A stretch of DNA of 39,258 bases, taken from DYRG01 sp041161065 (GTDB lineage: Bacteria > Pseudomonadota > Gammaproteobacteria > Beggiatoales > Beggiatoaceae). Below the pieces are notes generated by a model. The model made no database searches. It saw only the letters and a list, made by a program, of their open reading frames with translations, and was not told where the DNA came from. The stretch is from the NCBI GenBank assembly GCA_041161065.1, contig JBEAVE010000021.1, forward strand, positions 1-39,258, in the 5' to 3' direction. A program made the position numbers and the translations under genes. Positions 14,915-23,655 of the stretch are shown here, piece after piece. The stretch's first letter is position 1; every line of letters begins with the position of its first letter.

Positions 14915-16816
14915 TTAAACGGCGACTTGTTCACCAATTTCGACAACGCGATTGTTAGGAATTTGGAAGAACTCCATTGGGCTTGCCGCATTTCTGGACA
15001 TTAAAATAAAGAGCTTTCTCATCCAAAAAGGTAAAACCGATTTCTTCGCATACACGAGGGTTTCTCGGCTGAGGAAAAAGGTCGTTTCCATCATATTAAA
15101 TTCCAATCCCGCATCTAATCCCAAACGCGGCAAATCTTCGCCTAAATTGGGGCGTTCTTTGAAACCATAGTGCATAGTCATTTTATAGAAACCGCCGCCT
15201 AATTCTGTAATATGTAAGCGTTCTTGATCATTCAAAAGATAGGGCACGTTTTCGGTTTTAACCGTGAAAATAACGATCTTTTCGTGCAATACTTTGTTGT
15301 GTTTCAAATTGTGAATCAACGAATGAGGAATTGAATCTGGATCAGCGGTCATAAAAATCGCAATTCCATCGACGCGTGGCACATTAACGGCGACGTTTTC
15401 TACGAAATCCTTAACAGTCCATTCACTTCTGAGTTTGTACGCTAAAATGGTGCGCCCTTTTTTCCAACTAATCATCAACATAAACAATGCCGATGCCATT
15501 AAAATAGGAAACCAACCGCCATCTAAAATCTTAGTGGTATTTGCACTGAAAAAGGCAACATCTATACAAAGAAATAAAATAAATAATCCCCGTGAAAAAA
15601 AGCAAGCGAATTTATTTTTACAGAACAATTGGAGAATATTAAAAGCCAGTATCGTATCGATAACCATCGTGGTTGCAACCGCAATGCCGTATGCAGAGGA
15701 AAGATTATTGGACGTTTTGAAAATAAAAACTAAAGAAAGAACGGCGGCTAATAGAAACCAATTGATGCGAGGAATGTAGATTTGTCCTTGTTCGCCTTCG
15801 GAAGTGTGAACGATTTGAAAGCGCGGCGCAAAACCTAGTCGAGTTGCTTGCAAAGTCATTGAAAATGCACCCGAAATCACTGCTTGAGAAGCAATCACGG
15901 TTGCCGCCGTTGCCAATAAAACCAGAAATGGCAAACCCCAAGCGGGAGCTAAATGATAAAACGGGTCAGAAGCGAATTTTTCATGGGTCAAAATTAACGC
16001 GCCCTGCCCAAAATAATTCATCAACAACGCCGGCATCACCACCAAAAACCATGCTTTTTGAATGGGTGGGCGACCAAAATGCCCCATATCCGCGTACAAA
16101 GCCTCCGCGCCCGTCACCGTTAAAAATACTGCGCCCAACACCAAAAACGCTATCAGCGGCGATGTGATGATAAATTCCAGCGCGTAATGGGGGCTAATGG
16201 CGGCAAAAATGGTTGGATATTGAATGGCTTGAAAAAATCCTAATATTCCCAACGTGCTAAACCACAGCAACATGACGGGTCCAAAAAACGCCCCGACTTT
16301 TGATGTTCCGAAAGGCTGCACCGCAAACAACCCAATCAAAATGATCACCGTGATTGGCAAAACATAGGGTTCAAAAAAAGGCGCGATCACTTCTAATCCC
16401 TCGACCGCGCTCAACACCGAAATCGCGGGGGTGATCATGCTGTCGCCGTAAAATAACGCCGCCCCAATCACGCCCATCGTCATTAACGTGCGTTGCCACG
16501 CGCGATTTTGATTGGGTTTGCGGTTTTCTTTGGTCAATGCCAGCAACGCTAAAATGCCGCCTTCGCCCTGATTGTCGGCGCGCATGATGAATATCACGTA
16601 TTTTAGGGCGACCACCATTGCTATCGACCAGCACATCATCGATAACACCCCAAAAACATTGTCTTGCGTGAGCGGAATGCTGTGAGCACCATGAAAGCAC
16701 TCGCGCATGGCGTACAGCGGGCTTGTCCCAATGTCACCAAAAACGACCCCCAACGCGGCAATCATGAGCAGATGCGACGAGCTTACTGGCGAATTTGTAG
16801 AAGTTGTGTGTGTCAT
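14915..16816 (-). CDS. kup: Low-affinity potassium transporter Kup
   Basis: The 633-residue inner-membrane protein belongs to the KUP/HAK/KT K+ uptake family (E. coli Kup 622 residues). The N-terminal signature GVVFGDIGTSPLYAMRECF (about residues 24-42) and NQGEGGILALLAL (about 82-94) are present. About twelve hydrophobic helices run to about residue 460. A hydrophilic cytoplasmic C-terminus of about 170 residues follows (VPRVDGIAIFMTADPDSIPH). It imports K+ with protons and serves K+ uptake at low pH or moderate osmolarity. Transcription converges with glnA and ends at its own terminator. The start MTHTTSTNSP gives the usual short hydrophilic N-terminus. No K+-responsive riboswitch is apparent, but a hairpin lies just upstream. 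Confidence 0.95.
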   Translation of the reverse strand: MTHTTSTNSPVSSSHLLMIAALGVVFGDIGTSPLYAMRECFHGAHSIPLTQDNVFGVLSMMCWSIAMVVALKYVIFIMRADNQGEGGILALLALTKENRKPNQNRAWQRTLMTMGVIGAALFYGDSMITPAISVLSAVEGLEVIAPFFEPYVLPITVIILIGLFAVQPFGTSKVGAFFGPVMLLWFSTLGILGFFQAIQYPTIFAAISPHYALEFIITSPLIAFLVLGAVFLTVTGAEALYADMGHFGRPPIQKAWFLVVMPALLMNYFGQGALILTHEKFASDPFYHLAPAWGLPFLVLLATAATVIASQAVISGAFSMTLQATRLGFAPRFQIVHTSEGEQGQIYIPRINWFLLAAVLSLVFIFKTSNNLSSAYGIAVATTMVIDTILAFNILQLFCKNKFACFFSRGLFILFLCIDVAFFSANTTKILDGGWFPILMASALFMLMISWKKGRTILAYKLRSEWTVKDFVENVAVNVPRVDGIAIFMTADPDSIPHSLIHNLKHNKVLHEKIVIFTVKTENVPYLLNDQERLHITELGGGFYKMTMHYGFKERPNLGEDLPRLGLDAGLEFNMMETTFFLSRETLVYAKKSVLPFWMRKLFILMSRNAASPMEFFQIPNNRVVEIGEQVAV

Positions 16817-16833
16817 AAGTTTAAGTCAAATAA

Positions 16834-16875
16834 AAACCCTTGCGGATCACATCGTTATGCAATCTACAAGGGTTT
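16834..16875 (-). terminator. Hairpin with T run between the btuB-like gene and kup
   Basis: AAACCCTTG (16834-16842) and CAAGGGTTT (16867-16875) form a 9-bp stem with a 24-base loop. On the minus strand the stem is followed by TTATTT. It lies 75 bases beyond the receptor stop and 17 bases before the kup start, so it may end the receptor transcript or act as an attenuator for kup. Confidence 0.5.
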
Positions 16876-16950
16876 ATGAAAAGGTTAAAAAAGGTTAAGT
16901 GAGGAAACAAGGGTTACAATCTATCCAAAAAAATGGACTCATTATATACC

Positions 16951-18765
16951 TCATTTCGCATAGTGCACACTTAAAAACCATGTTCGACCCGCCATCGGAT
17001 ACAAATACGCCGTTTCATACCGTTTGTCCAATACATTATCTAACCGCAATTTTAATGTCCAACGCTTATCCAAAAAATACTCGTTGCGCAAATTCAATGT
17101 CGTATAACCTTCTAATTTTACAGTATTTCCAATGTCATCAAAACGGTGACTTTGATTTAAAACATTAAGTGCCAAACGCGATTTTCCTAACTGCTCAGAA
17201 ATATCCAATTGCGTAGAATGTTCAGCCCGTCGCGGCAACATTTTTCCCGTCGCCCGATCTTCCGGTTTCGTCCAACTGTATTGCAATCGCATCTCTAATC
17301 CCTTTGGTGTGCGCCAATTCGCCATTAATTCAGCACCTTGAATATCCGCTTGATTCAAATTTTCTACCCGCATTGCACCACTTGCCGGATCAAACGCAAA
17401 ACTAATCAATTTGTCGATTTTTGTTTTGTAAAAACTCGCTTCCCAGCGCGCTTGACCTTCTTTTGCTTTGAAACCCAGTTCCCAGTTTTCTGCTTCCTCT
17501 GGTTGCAATAACGCATTTCCAAACTGCGGATAATACAAATCATTAAAACTCGGAGCTTTAAATGCTGTCCCATAACTAATAAAGGTTCTTAAACCGTCCA
17601 TTGCTTGAAAACCTAACGCCACTTGTCGAGTCGAATGCGCACCAAATTGCTCATTTTGATCACGTCGCCCAGAAACCTGTAAATCAAAATCTTGATACTG
17701 TGTCCGATATTGCCCAAACAACCCCTTATTAAAACGACTTGTTCTCGTATAAGCGGTATCAGCTTCTACATGATCTTCACTTAATTCATAACCTAAAATT
17801 AACTGCTCTTTATCAGACAGTTTGAAATCATTTTGCCAAAGAGCTTGTTGATGTTTTGTATCGAATAAATTTCTCGGCATATTATGACCATAGCTTTCCA
17901 ATTTATCTCGACTTTCACCCATTTGTAACGTGGCTTTCCACAACGGATCAACTTGAATATTGGTCTTAATCATGAGACTTTGTTGATCGAAATCCCCTTG
18001 ATTTTGAAATGCCGAATCATAATTGGTTTCACCGCGCGCTTGAAAGCCTTGTAATTCTAAATTCCACGCCTTATTAAAAAGATGATTAATATGAATTGAA
18101 GAGGCTTGATTATTATAACCGTCTCGATCAGGTTCATTCGTAAAACAACCCGCCGATAAATTAGCTGTACAAGCGTTAGTTCCTTTGCTGTGCAAATAAC
18201 CAGTACTTATATTAAAACGGGTTTGTTGATCACCGCCTGCAATGCCAGTATGGATTTGATAAGTGCTATTATTTCCTCCCCCCATATCCAAATGAAGATT
18301 AGGACTATTTTCTCCCCGTCGGGTAAAGATTTGCACAACGCCACCAATGGCTTCTGAACCATACAAACCCGATCGAGTTCCTCTGACAATTTCTATGCGG
18401 TCGATTTCAGAGATGGGCAAATGCTGCCACGCGACTGTTCCAGTGGTTGCAGAACCCATTTTGATACCATCGACTAATACCAAAGTGTGTCCACTATTTG
18501 TACCGCGTAGAAATACGCCGCTGTTTTGTCCGAAACCGCCGTTGCTGCTCACGTCGACACCCGCGAGTCCGCGCAATAAGTCTGGGACGGTTTGGGCTTG
18601 GCTGTTGTCGATGTCGGCGCGTTCCAAAACGGTGACGGCGGCGTATGCGCTGTCGGCGGATTCGGGGGTTCGGGTGGCGGTGACGGTGATTGGCGGAAGG
18701 CTGGATAATTCTGCCTGCGCCTCAAAAGGGAGGGATAAAAAAAGTGAAATAACGAATAAAAACAT
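16951..18765 (-). CDS. btuB: TonB-dependent outer-membrane receptor, BtuB-like (cobalamin)
   Basis: The 604-residue protein has a signal peptide (MFLFVISLFLSLPFEAQA, residues 1-18). Next come the TonB box region (ITVTATRTPES, about 26-36) and a plug domain (LLRGLAGVDVSSNGG, VFLRGTNSGHTLVLVDG, IEIVRGTRSGLYGSEAIGG). A 22-strand-type barrel ends in an aromatic residue motif (TWFLSVHYAK). Size and sequence resemble BtuB (about 614 residues). Assignment to vitamin B12 is strongly supported by the cobalamin riboswitch in its leader. It imports cobalamin or cobinamide across the outer membrane with TonB energy. The ATG at 18765 follows GGAA, which lies in a sequestering hairpin. Confidence 0.92.
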   Translation of the reverse strand: MFLFVISLFLSLPFEAQAELSSLPPITVTATRTPESADSAYAAVTVLERADIDNSQAQTVPDLLRGLAGVDVSSNGGFGQNSGVFLRGTNSGHTLVLVDGIKMGSATTGTVAWQHLPISEIDRIEIVRGTRSGLYGSEAIGGVVQIFTRRGENSPNLHLDMGGGNNSTYQIHTGIAGGDQQTRFNISTGYLHSKGTNACTANLSAGCFTNEPDRDGYNNQASSIHINHLFNKAWNLELQGFQARGETNYDSAFQNQGDFDQQSLMIKTNIQVDPLWKATLQMGESRDKLESYGHNMPRNLFDTKHQQALWQNDFKLSDKEQLILGYELSEDHVEADTAYTRTSRFNKGLFGQYRTQYQDFDLQVSGRRDQNEQFGAHSTRQVALGFQAMDGLRTFISYGTAFKAPSFNDLYYPQFGNALLQPEEAENWELGFKAKEGQARWEASFYKTKIDKLISFAFDPASGAMRVENLNQADIQGAELMANWRTPKGLEMRLQYSWTKPEDRATGKMLPRRAEHSTQLDISEQLGKSRLALNVLNQSHRFDDIGNTVKLEGYTTLNLRNEYFLDKRWTLKLRLDNVLDKRYETAYLYPMAGRTWFLSVHYAK

Positions 18766-18770
18766 GGAGT

Positions 18771-18812
18771 TTCCGTCTAAAAAATGGAAAAGTGAAAAAT
18801 AGGCAGACGGAA
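18771..18812 (-). promoter_or_regulatory. Shine-Dalgarno-sequestering hairpin, expression platform of the riboswitch
   Basis: In the transcript UUCCGUCU (from 18812-18805) can pair over 8 bp with AGACGGAA (from 18778-18771). The second arm contains the ribosome binding site GGAA of the btuB-like gene, five bases before the ATG. This would block translation when formed, so the riboswitch probably acts at the level of translation initiation. Pairing is seen; the switching is inferred. Confidence 0.55.
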
Positions 18813-18863
18813 TAACCCTTTGATATTGAAGTCAAAATTGCCCGCCGCAACCTGCCCGACCAT

Positions 18864-19013
18864 CTGCAAGGGCGGTCTCCGGACTTTTAAGCGGTTTTTC
18901 ACCCATTCAATCGCCTTCCCATTTTTAAACAGTGACGTAACTGATTGAATATTAACTTAATTACCGTTGCGGGGGCAGTGTCGGCTTTGCACCGACTTCC
19001 CGTTTCCTTGCAG
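18864..19013 (-). ncRNA. Cobalamin (B12) riboswitch aptamer
   Basis: On the minus strand the leader has CTGCAAGG (19013-19006) pairing exactly with CCTTGCAG (18871-18864) as P1. Inside are the conserved core GGGAAGTCGGTGC, the B12-box region GACACTGCCCCCGCAACGG, and near the 3' side AGTCCGGAGACCGCC. These are the hallmark blocks of the AdoCbl/cobalamin riboswitch, in the right order and about 150 nt in length. It starts at the predicted transcription start and precedes a TonB-dependent receptor gene by about 100 nt. Confidence 0.95.
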
Positions 19014-19020
19014 TTTCTCC

Positions 19021-19049
19021 ATTTAAACCCGATTGAAACGATTTGTCAA
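19021..19049 (-). promoter_or_regulatory. Sigma-70 promoter of the riboswitch and btuB-like gene
   Basis: Minus-strand TTGACA (19049-19044) and TTAAAT (19026-19021) are separated by exactly 17 bases. The start would be near 19014, the first base before riboswitch P1. It lies just after the stop codon of the DUF302 gene at 19051. Confidence 0.75.
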
Positions 19050-19050
19050 A

Positions 19051-19629
19051 TTAAAACTCGCCTTTCGCTGCACCTTCCATAATTGCAAGCATATTTCCTC
19101 TCACTTTTAGGGCGGATTTCTTCAACTCATCGGGCAAGGTTTTTCCTCCATAAATTAACAAATCCATATTCATTGAATAAATCGCTAATTTTCCACTCTT
19201 ATCTTGCACAACACTAATCGTACAAGGCATCATAGCAGTATAAGCATCGTTGTAATCCGCCATTTGCTTACCAACCATTGCATCACAGAAATTCAAAAAT
19301 GAAACATGACGATAAGGTGATCCTGTAATCGCTTCCACTTGTTTATAAAACGGAGATTCTCCCGCGAAAAACATTCCTCGTTGCACTGCGATGCTCTTCA
19401 TGGATTCTTTCACTTGCTCTGCATCAATTCCTTCATTAACAGGAAATTTCCAAACCATCGGTATTGCAGCATCTTTACTTTCTAACAATTTCATTGCAAA
19501 GGTTTTGTAGATTTCTGGTGCTTGTGGATCAAACTCCGACTGCACATTAGAAAATTGAATGGCTAGAAACACAATTCCTACCGTTACCACAAACCCAATT
19601 AAAGCAAATAAATTTCTAATGATATTCAC
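19051..19629 (-). CDS. Membrane-anchored DUF302 protein
   Basis: The 192-residue product starts at a GTG after GGAG. It has one N-terminal membrane helix (about residues 7-27) and then a soluble domain. Residues about 70-170 have DUF302 features: YRHVSFLNFCDAM, then YTAMMPCTISVVQDKSGKLAIYSMNM. The region is rich in Met and has two Cys. DUF302 proteins are small alpha/beta proteins of unsettled function, often linked to metal or sulfur metabolism. It is the last gene of a three-gene set (membrane coiled-coil, pYEATS, DUF302) that follows two M16 peptidases. It lies 22 bases after the pYEATS gene and probably acts at the periplasmic face. Confidence 0.75.
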   Translation of the reverse strand: MNIIRNLFALIGFVVTVGIVFLAIQFSNVQSEFDPQAPEIYKTFAMKLLESKDAAIPMVWKFPVNEGIDAEQVKESMKSIAVQRGMFFAGESPFYKQVEAITGSPYRHVSFLNFCDAMVGKQMADYNDAYTAMMPCTISVVQDKSGKLAIYSMNMDLLIYGGKTLPDELKKSALKVRGNMLAIMEGAAKGEF

Positions 19630-19651
19630 ACTGTTCTCCTCAAAAAGTAAA

Positions 19652-20296
19652 TTAAAATTTCAATGTATGCGTGAGTTTTTGTACACCGCCATCTTTCAAC
19701 AACACCCGAATCTTTACATCAAATGTCCCCCAACCATTCCCAGATAAAACAAACCCCTGATTTTCACTACGTCCTCGTTCACAAATTTCTTGAATTGGAT
19801 TTGGAAAAGTGGGGTGCAATGTATATTCTACACAACGAATTTGCTCTAAAATATCGTCACTGCCTTCTATAAAGAGTTTCCAATCCCATGAACCCGAGTA
19901 ATTCTTTGTTGCAAGATTATTCACTTGAATGGGTAATTGACGAGTTTCTTCCGTCGCTTTCACTAAGTTTAATTTGTAATCTGTACTAAAAGTTTTTCCA
20001 TCTTTGAAAGTGACCTTTACGGGTATTACAAATTCACCCCAACCCTGTGCCGTATATGCAAAAGAAAATTGTGCATCGCCTCGTTCACAAACTTCGATGG
20101 GTTTTTTATTGAAACTTTTGTGCAATTTATACTCAATACAACTAATATCATTCAAACGTTCTGAATCATTTTTTACAAACACCGTCCAATCCCAAATTCC
20201 TCCCCCAATATAACGAGAAGAATTACCAATTGAAACGTCCTCAGCCCATGTATTTAGTGAGAGGAAAAGTAACATCAAAATGCTTAATTTTTTCAT
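19652..20296 (-). CDS. Exported protein with two tandem prokaryotic YEATS domains
   Basis: The 214-residue protein has a clear signal peptide (MKKLSILMLLFLSLNTWA, 1-18) and two copies of the same module of about 95 residues. Copy 1 (about 24-110) has WDWTVFVKNDSERLNDISCI, EYKLHKSFNKKPIEVCERG, QGWGEFVIPVKVTFKDG. Copy 2 (about 120-214) has WDWKLFIEGSDDILEQIRCV, EYTLHPTFPNPIQEICERG, NGWGTFDVKIRVLLKDG. The WDW...V-Y-LHPTFP...R...GWGTF pattern matches the prokaryotic YEATS (pYEATS) family, whose ligands are not well defined and which is usually described as cytoplasmic or membrane-linked. The signal peptide places this one in the periplasm. Each copy has two cysteines at matching positions. The start overlaps the upstream gene by four bases (ATGA), so the two are translationally coupled. 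Confidence 0.78.
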   Translation of the reverse strand: MKKLSILMLLFLSLNTWAEDVSIGNSSRYIGGGIWDWTVFVKNDSERLNDISCIEYKLHKSFNKKPIEVCERGDAQFSFAYTAQGWGEFVIPVKVTFKDGKTFSTDYKLNLVKATEETRQLPIQVNNLATKNYSGSWDWKLFIEGSDDILEQIRCVEYTLHPTFPNPIQEICERGRSENQGFVLSGNGWGTFDVKIRVLLKDGGVQKLTHTLKF

Positions 20297-20961
20297 TGCA
20301 TAACCCTCCGCATATTCAAATCTGCATTAGGCACGGTCATATCATAACTGCGCCAAATTTTACCATTATCTTCAACAATCACAGAAACCCGATCTCCTTC
20401 GTGCAAATTCTCAAATTTAACGATAATTCCGCCCGGTCCACTTTCAAAGTCCGCATCACTAAAAACTTTACCGCTATCCCCCCCCTCTTGTTTTCTAATC
20501 ATGGATTTCACTTTCGCTGTAAAAGGGTTTGCTTGACTATCGGGAGGAAAAACCAAGTTCAAATGCAAACGATAGGTTTTAAGTGAACCCGTGACATTAT
20601 GAATGGCGATTTCTAAACGATCCGCTAAATCATCAAGCATTTTGTTTTTAATGGCGGTTTCATTTTCTAATGTCGAAACACGGCTTTGCCATTTCTTAAT
20701 TTCCGCTTGGTTCTCTAATAATTTTGTTTCGTAATTTTGATACAATAGAAATAAACTCATTCCAATCATACTAAAACCCGCTAAAATCATTAATCCAAAC
20801 GCATCGGATTTGAAACCAACACCGAGTTTCTCACCACTAATATCTAAAACTTCTTTACCACTTAATGCGTTTTTATGTCGGATTGCGAACCCAAAAACTA
20901 ACACACCACCCGCGATTAAACTAATAATAGTTAGAAATGTTTGAGAAAGTTCAACATTCAC
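20293..20961 (-). CDS. Two-helix membrane protein with coiled coil and C-terminal beta domain
   Basis: The 222-residue protein starts at a GTG seven bases after AAGGAGG. It has two membrane helices (about residues 8-27 and 54-74) and a coiled coil (about 76-118, LLENQAEIKKWQSRVSTLEN). A C-terminal domain of about 100 residues looks beta-rich (GGIIVKFENLHEGDRVSVIV, DNGKIWRSYDM). I do not recognise a named family. Coupling by ATGA to the tandem pYEATS gene and the shared exported location suggest the two proteins work together at the inner membrane. It lies 11 bases after the upstream M16 gene. Confidence 0.7.
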   Translation of the reverse strand: MNVELSQTFLTIISLIAGGVLVFGFAIRHKNALSGKEVLDISGEKLGVGFKSDAFGLMILAGFSMIGMSLFLLYQNYETKLLENQAEIKKWQSRVSTLENETAIKNKMLDDLADRLEIAIHNVTGSLKTYRLHLNLVFPPDSQANPFTAKVKSMIRKQEGGDSGKVFSDADFESGPGGIIVKFENLHEGDRVSVIVEDNGKIWRSYDMTVPNADLNMRRVMQ

Positions 20962-20972
20962 GTTTTTCCTCC

Positions 20973-22271
20973 TTATTGGGGGTTATTTTTTCCTACCGTA
21001 ATTAAAACCATTTTCTCGGGTTGAATATGGCGTTTAATGGCAGCATTCACTTGCTCTAAAGTTACCGCTTCCACTTTAGAAGTCCACGTTTGCATATAAT
21101 CCAATGGCAAATGGTAAAAACCAATTGTTGTCAAATAACTCAACAACTTACCATTGCTATCAACCCGTAATGCAAAATTACCAGTGGAATATTTCTTTGC
21201 ATCGAGAAGCTCTTTTTCTGTAATACCTTGCTCGACAAAAGTTGAAATTAACTTTCTCACCAATTCAATCGCCGATTGAGCATTTTCTTGACGGGTTTGT
21301 AAATGCGCAGAAATTGTACCCGCTTGCAACATCGGAGAAACACTACTATAAATACTATAAACTAATCCCCGTTTCTCACGCACTTCGGCTGACAATCTCG
21401 ACACTAATCCTCCCCCCCCCAATACATAATTTGCAATAAACATTGGGAAATAATCAGGATCATTTCGCGCATAACCAATTTGCCCTAATGAAATATGCGT
21501 TTGTTCTGACGGATATTCTATATGAATCGGGGCTAATTTAGGGGTTTCTGGCGCGGGCGGAATGGGGGGTAATGTTTCTCCTATCGGCAAATCTTTTAAT
21601 ATGCGCATTACAATTTGTTCTGCTTCCTCCCGCGACAAAGCACCCACTAAAGAAATAATCGCGTTTTTTGCAACATAATGTTTATTATAAAATGCAATCA
21701 CTTCTTCTCGAGTTAATTTGAGCAAACTTTCCTCAGTTCCACTGGTTTGAAACGCATAAGGGTGCTGCCCATAAAGGGTTTCTTGAAAGGCTTTGCTTAA
21801 TAAAGAACTGGGAGACTGTTTTTGAGAAGCCAACGATTGGAGCATTTGATTACGAACGCGCTCTAAAGGTTTCTCTGGGAAATCCGGTTTCTTTAAAATA
21901 GTAAGCAAGTTTTCAAATGCGGGTTCAAATAAGTTCTTATCCGCCAATGAACGCAATTGTAAGGTTGCCATTTCTTTAGATGCACTTTGACTACATTGCG
22001 CGCCCACATTATCAAAAGTTTCTGCAAGTTGTTCTGCTGTCAAACCGCCCGCACCTTCGTTTAACAAACTAGTTGTTAAGGAAGCTAAGCCTAGTTTTTC
22101 TCCATCTCGAACACTACCGGCATCAAAAGCAATTTGTATATCAACAATTGGCAATTCCATTGTCGATATGAAATACACTTTTGCACCTTGTTCTGTTTGC
22201 CAATGTTGAATATCTGGAATAGCTTGCGCGGTTTGTATCCAACCTAAAAATAAAATCGCTAGAAATCGCAT
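20973..22271 (-). CDS. M16 family peptidase-like protein, non-catalytic partner
   Basis: The start is placed at the ATG at 22271, one base after the upstream stop. It begins a signal peptide (MRFLAILFLGWIQTAQA). The 432-residue protein has both M16 halves, but at the usual active-site position it reads LASLTTSLLNEGAG rather than HxxEH, so it cannot bind the catalytic zinc. Its C-terminal half keeps the substrate-positioning motif GGGGLVSRL and VREKRGLVYSIYS (Arg/Tyr pair). This is the typical partner of a catalytic M16B subunit, as in heterodimeric M16B peptidases and the mitochondrial processing peptidase. It lies immediately after the catalytic paralog. A run of nine G in its coding strand falls in the GGGG codons. 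Confidence 0.88.
   Translation of the reverse strand: MRFLAILFLGWIQTAQAIPDIQHWQTEQGAKVYFISTMELPIVDIQIAFDAGSVRDGEKLGLASLTTSLLNEGAGGLTAEQLAETFDNVGAQCSQSASKEMATLQLRSLADKNLFEPAFENLLTILKKPDFPEKPLERVRNQMLQSLASQKQSPSSLLSKAFQETLYGQHPYAFQTSGTEESLLKLTREEVIAFYNKHYVAKNAIISLVGALSREEAEQIVMRILKDLPIGETLPPIPPAPETPKLAPIHIEYPSEQTHISLGQIGYARNDPDYFPMFIANYVLGGGGLVSRLSAEVREKRGLVYSIYSSVSPMLQAGTISAHLQTRQENAQSAIELVRKLISTFVEQGITEKELLDAKKYSTGNFALRVDSNGKLLSYLTTIGFYHLPLDYMQTWTSKVEAVTLEQVNAAIKRHIQPEKMVLITVGKNNPQ
21412..21420 (-). repeat. Homopolymer tract of nine G in the M16 gene
   Basis: The plus strand has nine C at 21412-21420; the coding strand therefore has nine G within the codons for LGGGG in the conserved GGGGLVSRL motif. 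A change of one base would shift the frame about two-thirds of the way along the protein. Gly could have been coded with mixed codons, so the tract is a possible contingency site. Confidence 0.7.
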
Positions 22272-22272
22272 A

Positions 22273-23646
22273 TTAATGTCCATGTCCATTTGAAGTTGAA
22301 ATAGATTCTTTGGAAGCCGTTGCTTGAGATAAAGGCTGAGGTTCTAAAACTGCAACCGTTAAGGTTTCATCTACGAAATATTTTTGAGCAACTGTTTGAA
22401 TTTGTTCGGGTGTAATTGCACTAATATTTGTAACAAATTCATCAGCCAAACGATTGGGCAAACCAATAGATTCCAATTGACCAATTTGCATTGCCTGATA
22501 AAATACTGAATCCTTTTCGTAAATCTTTGCGGCAACCAATTGAGCTTTAATCCGTTTTAGTTCATCTTCTTTTACCAATTCAGTTTGAAGAACTTTAATT
22601 TGCTCACGCACCGCTGTTTCTAATGTTTGAATGGTATTGCTTTGGGTTGGCGTGCCGCTAAAAACAAACAATTCCTCTAATCGACCGTAAGGATCATAGC
22701 TCGTATTTACACTCGTTGCGATTTCTTTTCCTCTAATTAAATGGCGTGTAAAACGAGAGCTTTCTCCACCATCTAAAATATAAGAAACTAATTGAAGCGC
22801 ATACGGAATCCAAGATTCTTCTGTTGTTTTAATGGAAGGCACTTTGTAACCCATTAAAAAATAAGGTAGTTTAGCGGGTTTCTTAACGGTAATTCTTTTG
22901 ATACCAAATTGAGGTATTTCTTGGGTACTTTTAATGGGCGTGATTTCAAATGGTTTCAAATGACCAAAGTATTCTTTTGCTAAATTAAAAACTTCCTCTG
23001 AATTAACATCACCCGCCACCACCACAATTGCATTATTAGGTGCATACCAACGTTGATACCAGTTCTTTGCATCTTCTAATGTCACCATTTTCAAATCGGG
23101 CATCCAACCAATAATGGGGTTTCTATAAGGGGACGTTTGATATGCTGTTGCTTTAAAAATTTCATACATCAACGCATTAGGTTTATCATCAGTCCGTAAT
23201 TTACGTTCCTCAATCACTACCTCACGCTCTTTATCAAATTCTTTTTGATCAAATTTCAACCCTCTCATTCGGTCAGATTCTAACTTAAAACTAATCGCCA
23301 AACGGTTCTTTTCAAGTTTCTGAAAATAGGCGGTGTAATCCGTACTCGTAAAAGCATTTTCATCAGCCCCGTTCTCCGCCATTATTTTAGAAAACTGACC
23401 CGCCGCATATTGCGCTGTTCCTTTGAACATCAAATGCTCTAAAAGATGAGAAAGTCCTGTTTTACCGCTTTCTTCATAGCTTGAACCAATTTTGTACCAA
23501 ACTTGACTAACAACAATCGGAGAACGGTGATCCTCTTTTACAATCACTTTCAAACCATTTTCTAAAACAAATTCTTTTACTTTATTATCATCAGCAAAAG
23601 CATTTAATGAAATGGTCATTATTAAAAGATTCAAAAAGTATTTCAT
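22273..23646 (-). CDS. M16 family zinc metallopeptidase, catalytic subunit
   Basis: The start is the ATG at 23646, eight bases after GGAG; a TTG at 23652 lies inside that site. The 457-residue protein has a signal peptide (MKYFLNLLIMTISLNAFA, 1-18) and the inverted zinc motif HLLEH (H67, E70, H71), preceded by GLSHLLEHLMFKG. The third ligand is in the EREVVIEERKLR helix. It is expected to degrade peptides in the periplasm together with its non-catalytic partner encoded next. It begins nine bases after valS, although function does not link them, and the C-terminus ends in a small His-rich tail (SNGHGH). Confidence 0.93.
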   Translation of the reverse strand: MKYFLNLLIMTISLNAFADDNKVKEFVLENGLKVIVKEDHRSPIVVSQVWYKIGSSYEESGKTGLSHLLEHLMFKGTAQYAAGQFSKIMAENGADENAFTSTDYTAYFQKLEKNRLAISFKLESDRMRGLKFDQKEFDKEREVVIEERKLRTDDKPNALMYEIFKATAYQTSPYRNPIIGWMPDLKMVTLEDAKNWYQRWYAPNNAIVVVAGDVNSEEVFNLAKEYFGHLKPFEITPIKSTQEIPQFGIKRITVKKPAKLPYFLMGYKVPSIKTTEESWIPYALQLVSYILDGGESSRFTRHLIRGKEIATSVNTSYDPYGRLEELFVFSGTPTQSNTIQTLETAVREQIKVLQTELVKEDELKRIKAQLVAAKIYEKDSVFYQAMQIGQLESIGLPNRLADEFVTNISAITPEQIQTVAQKYFVDETLTVAVLEPQPLSQATASKESISTSNGHGH

Positions 23647-23655
23647 AAACAACTC

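Noticed and set aside
16817..16950. A potassium- or nucleotide-sensing riboswitch in front of kup
   Set aside because: The only structure visible is a 9-bp hairpin with a long loop; conserved ydaO-type or other motifs are absent.
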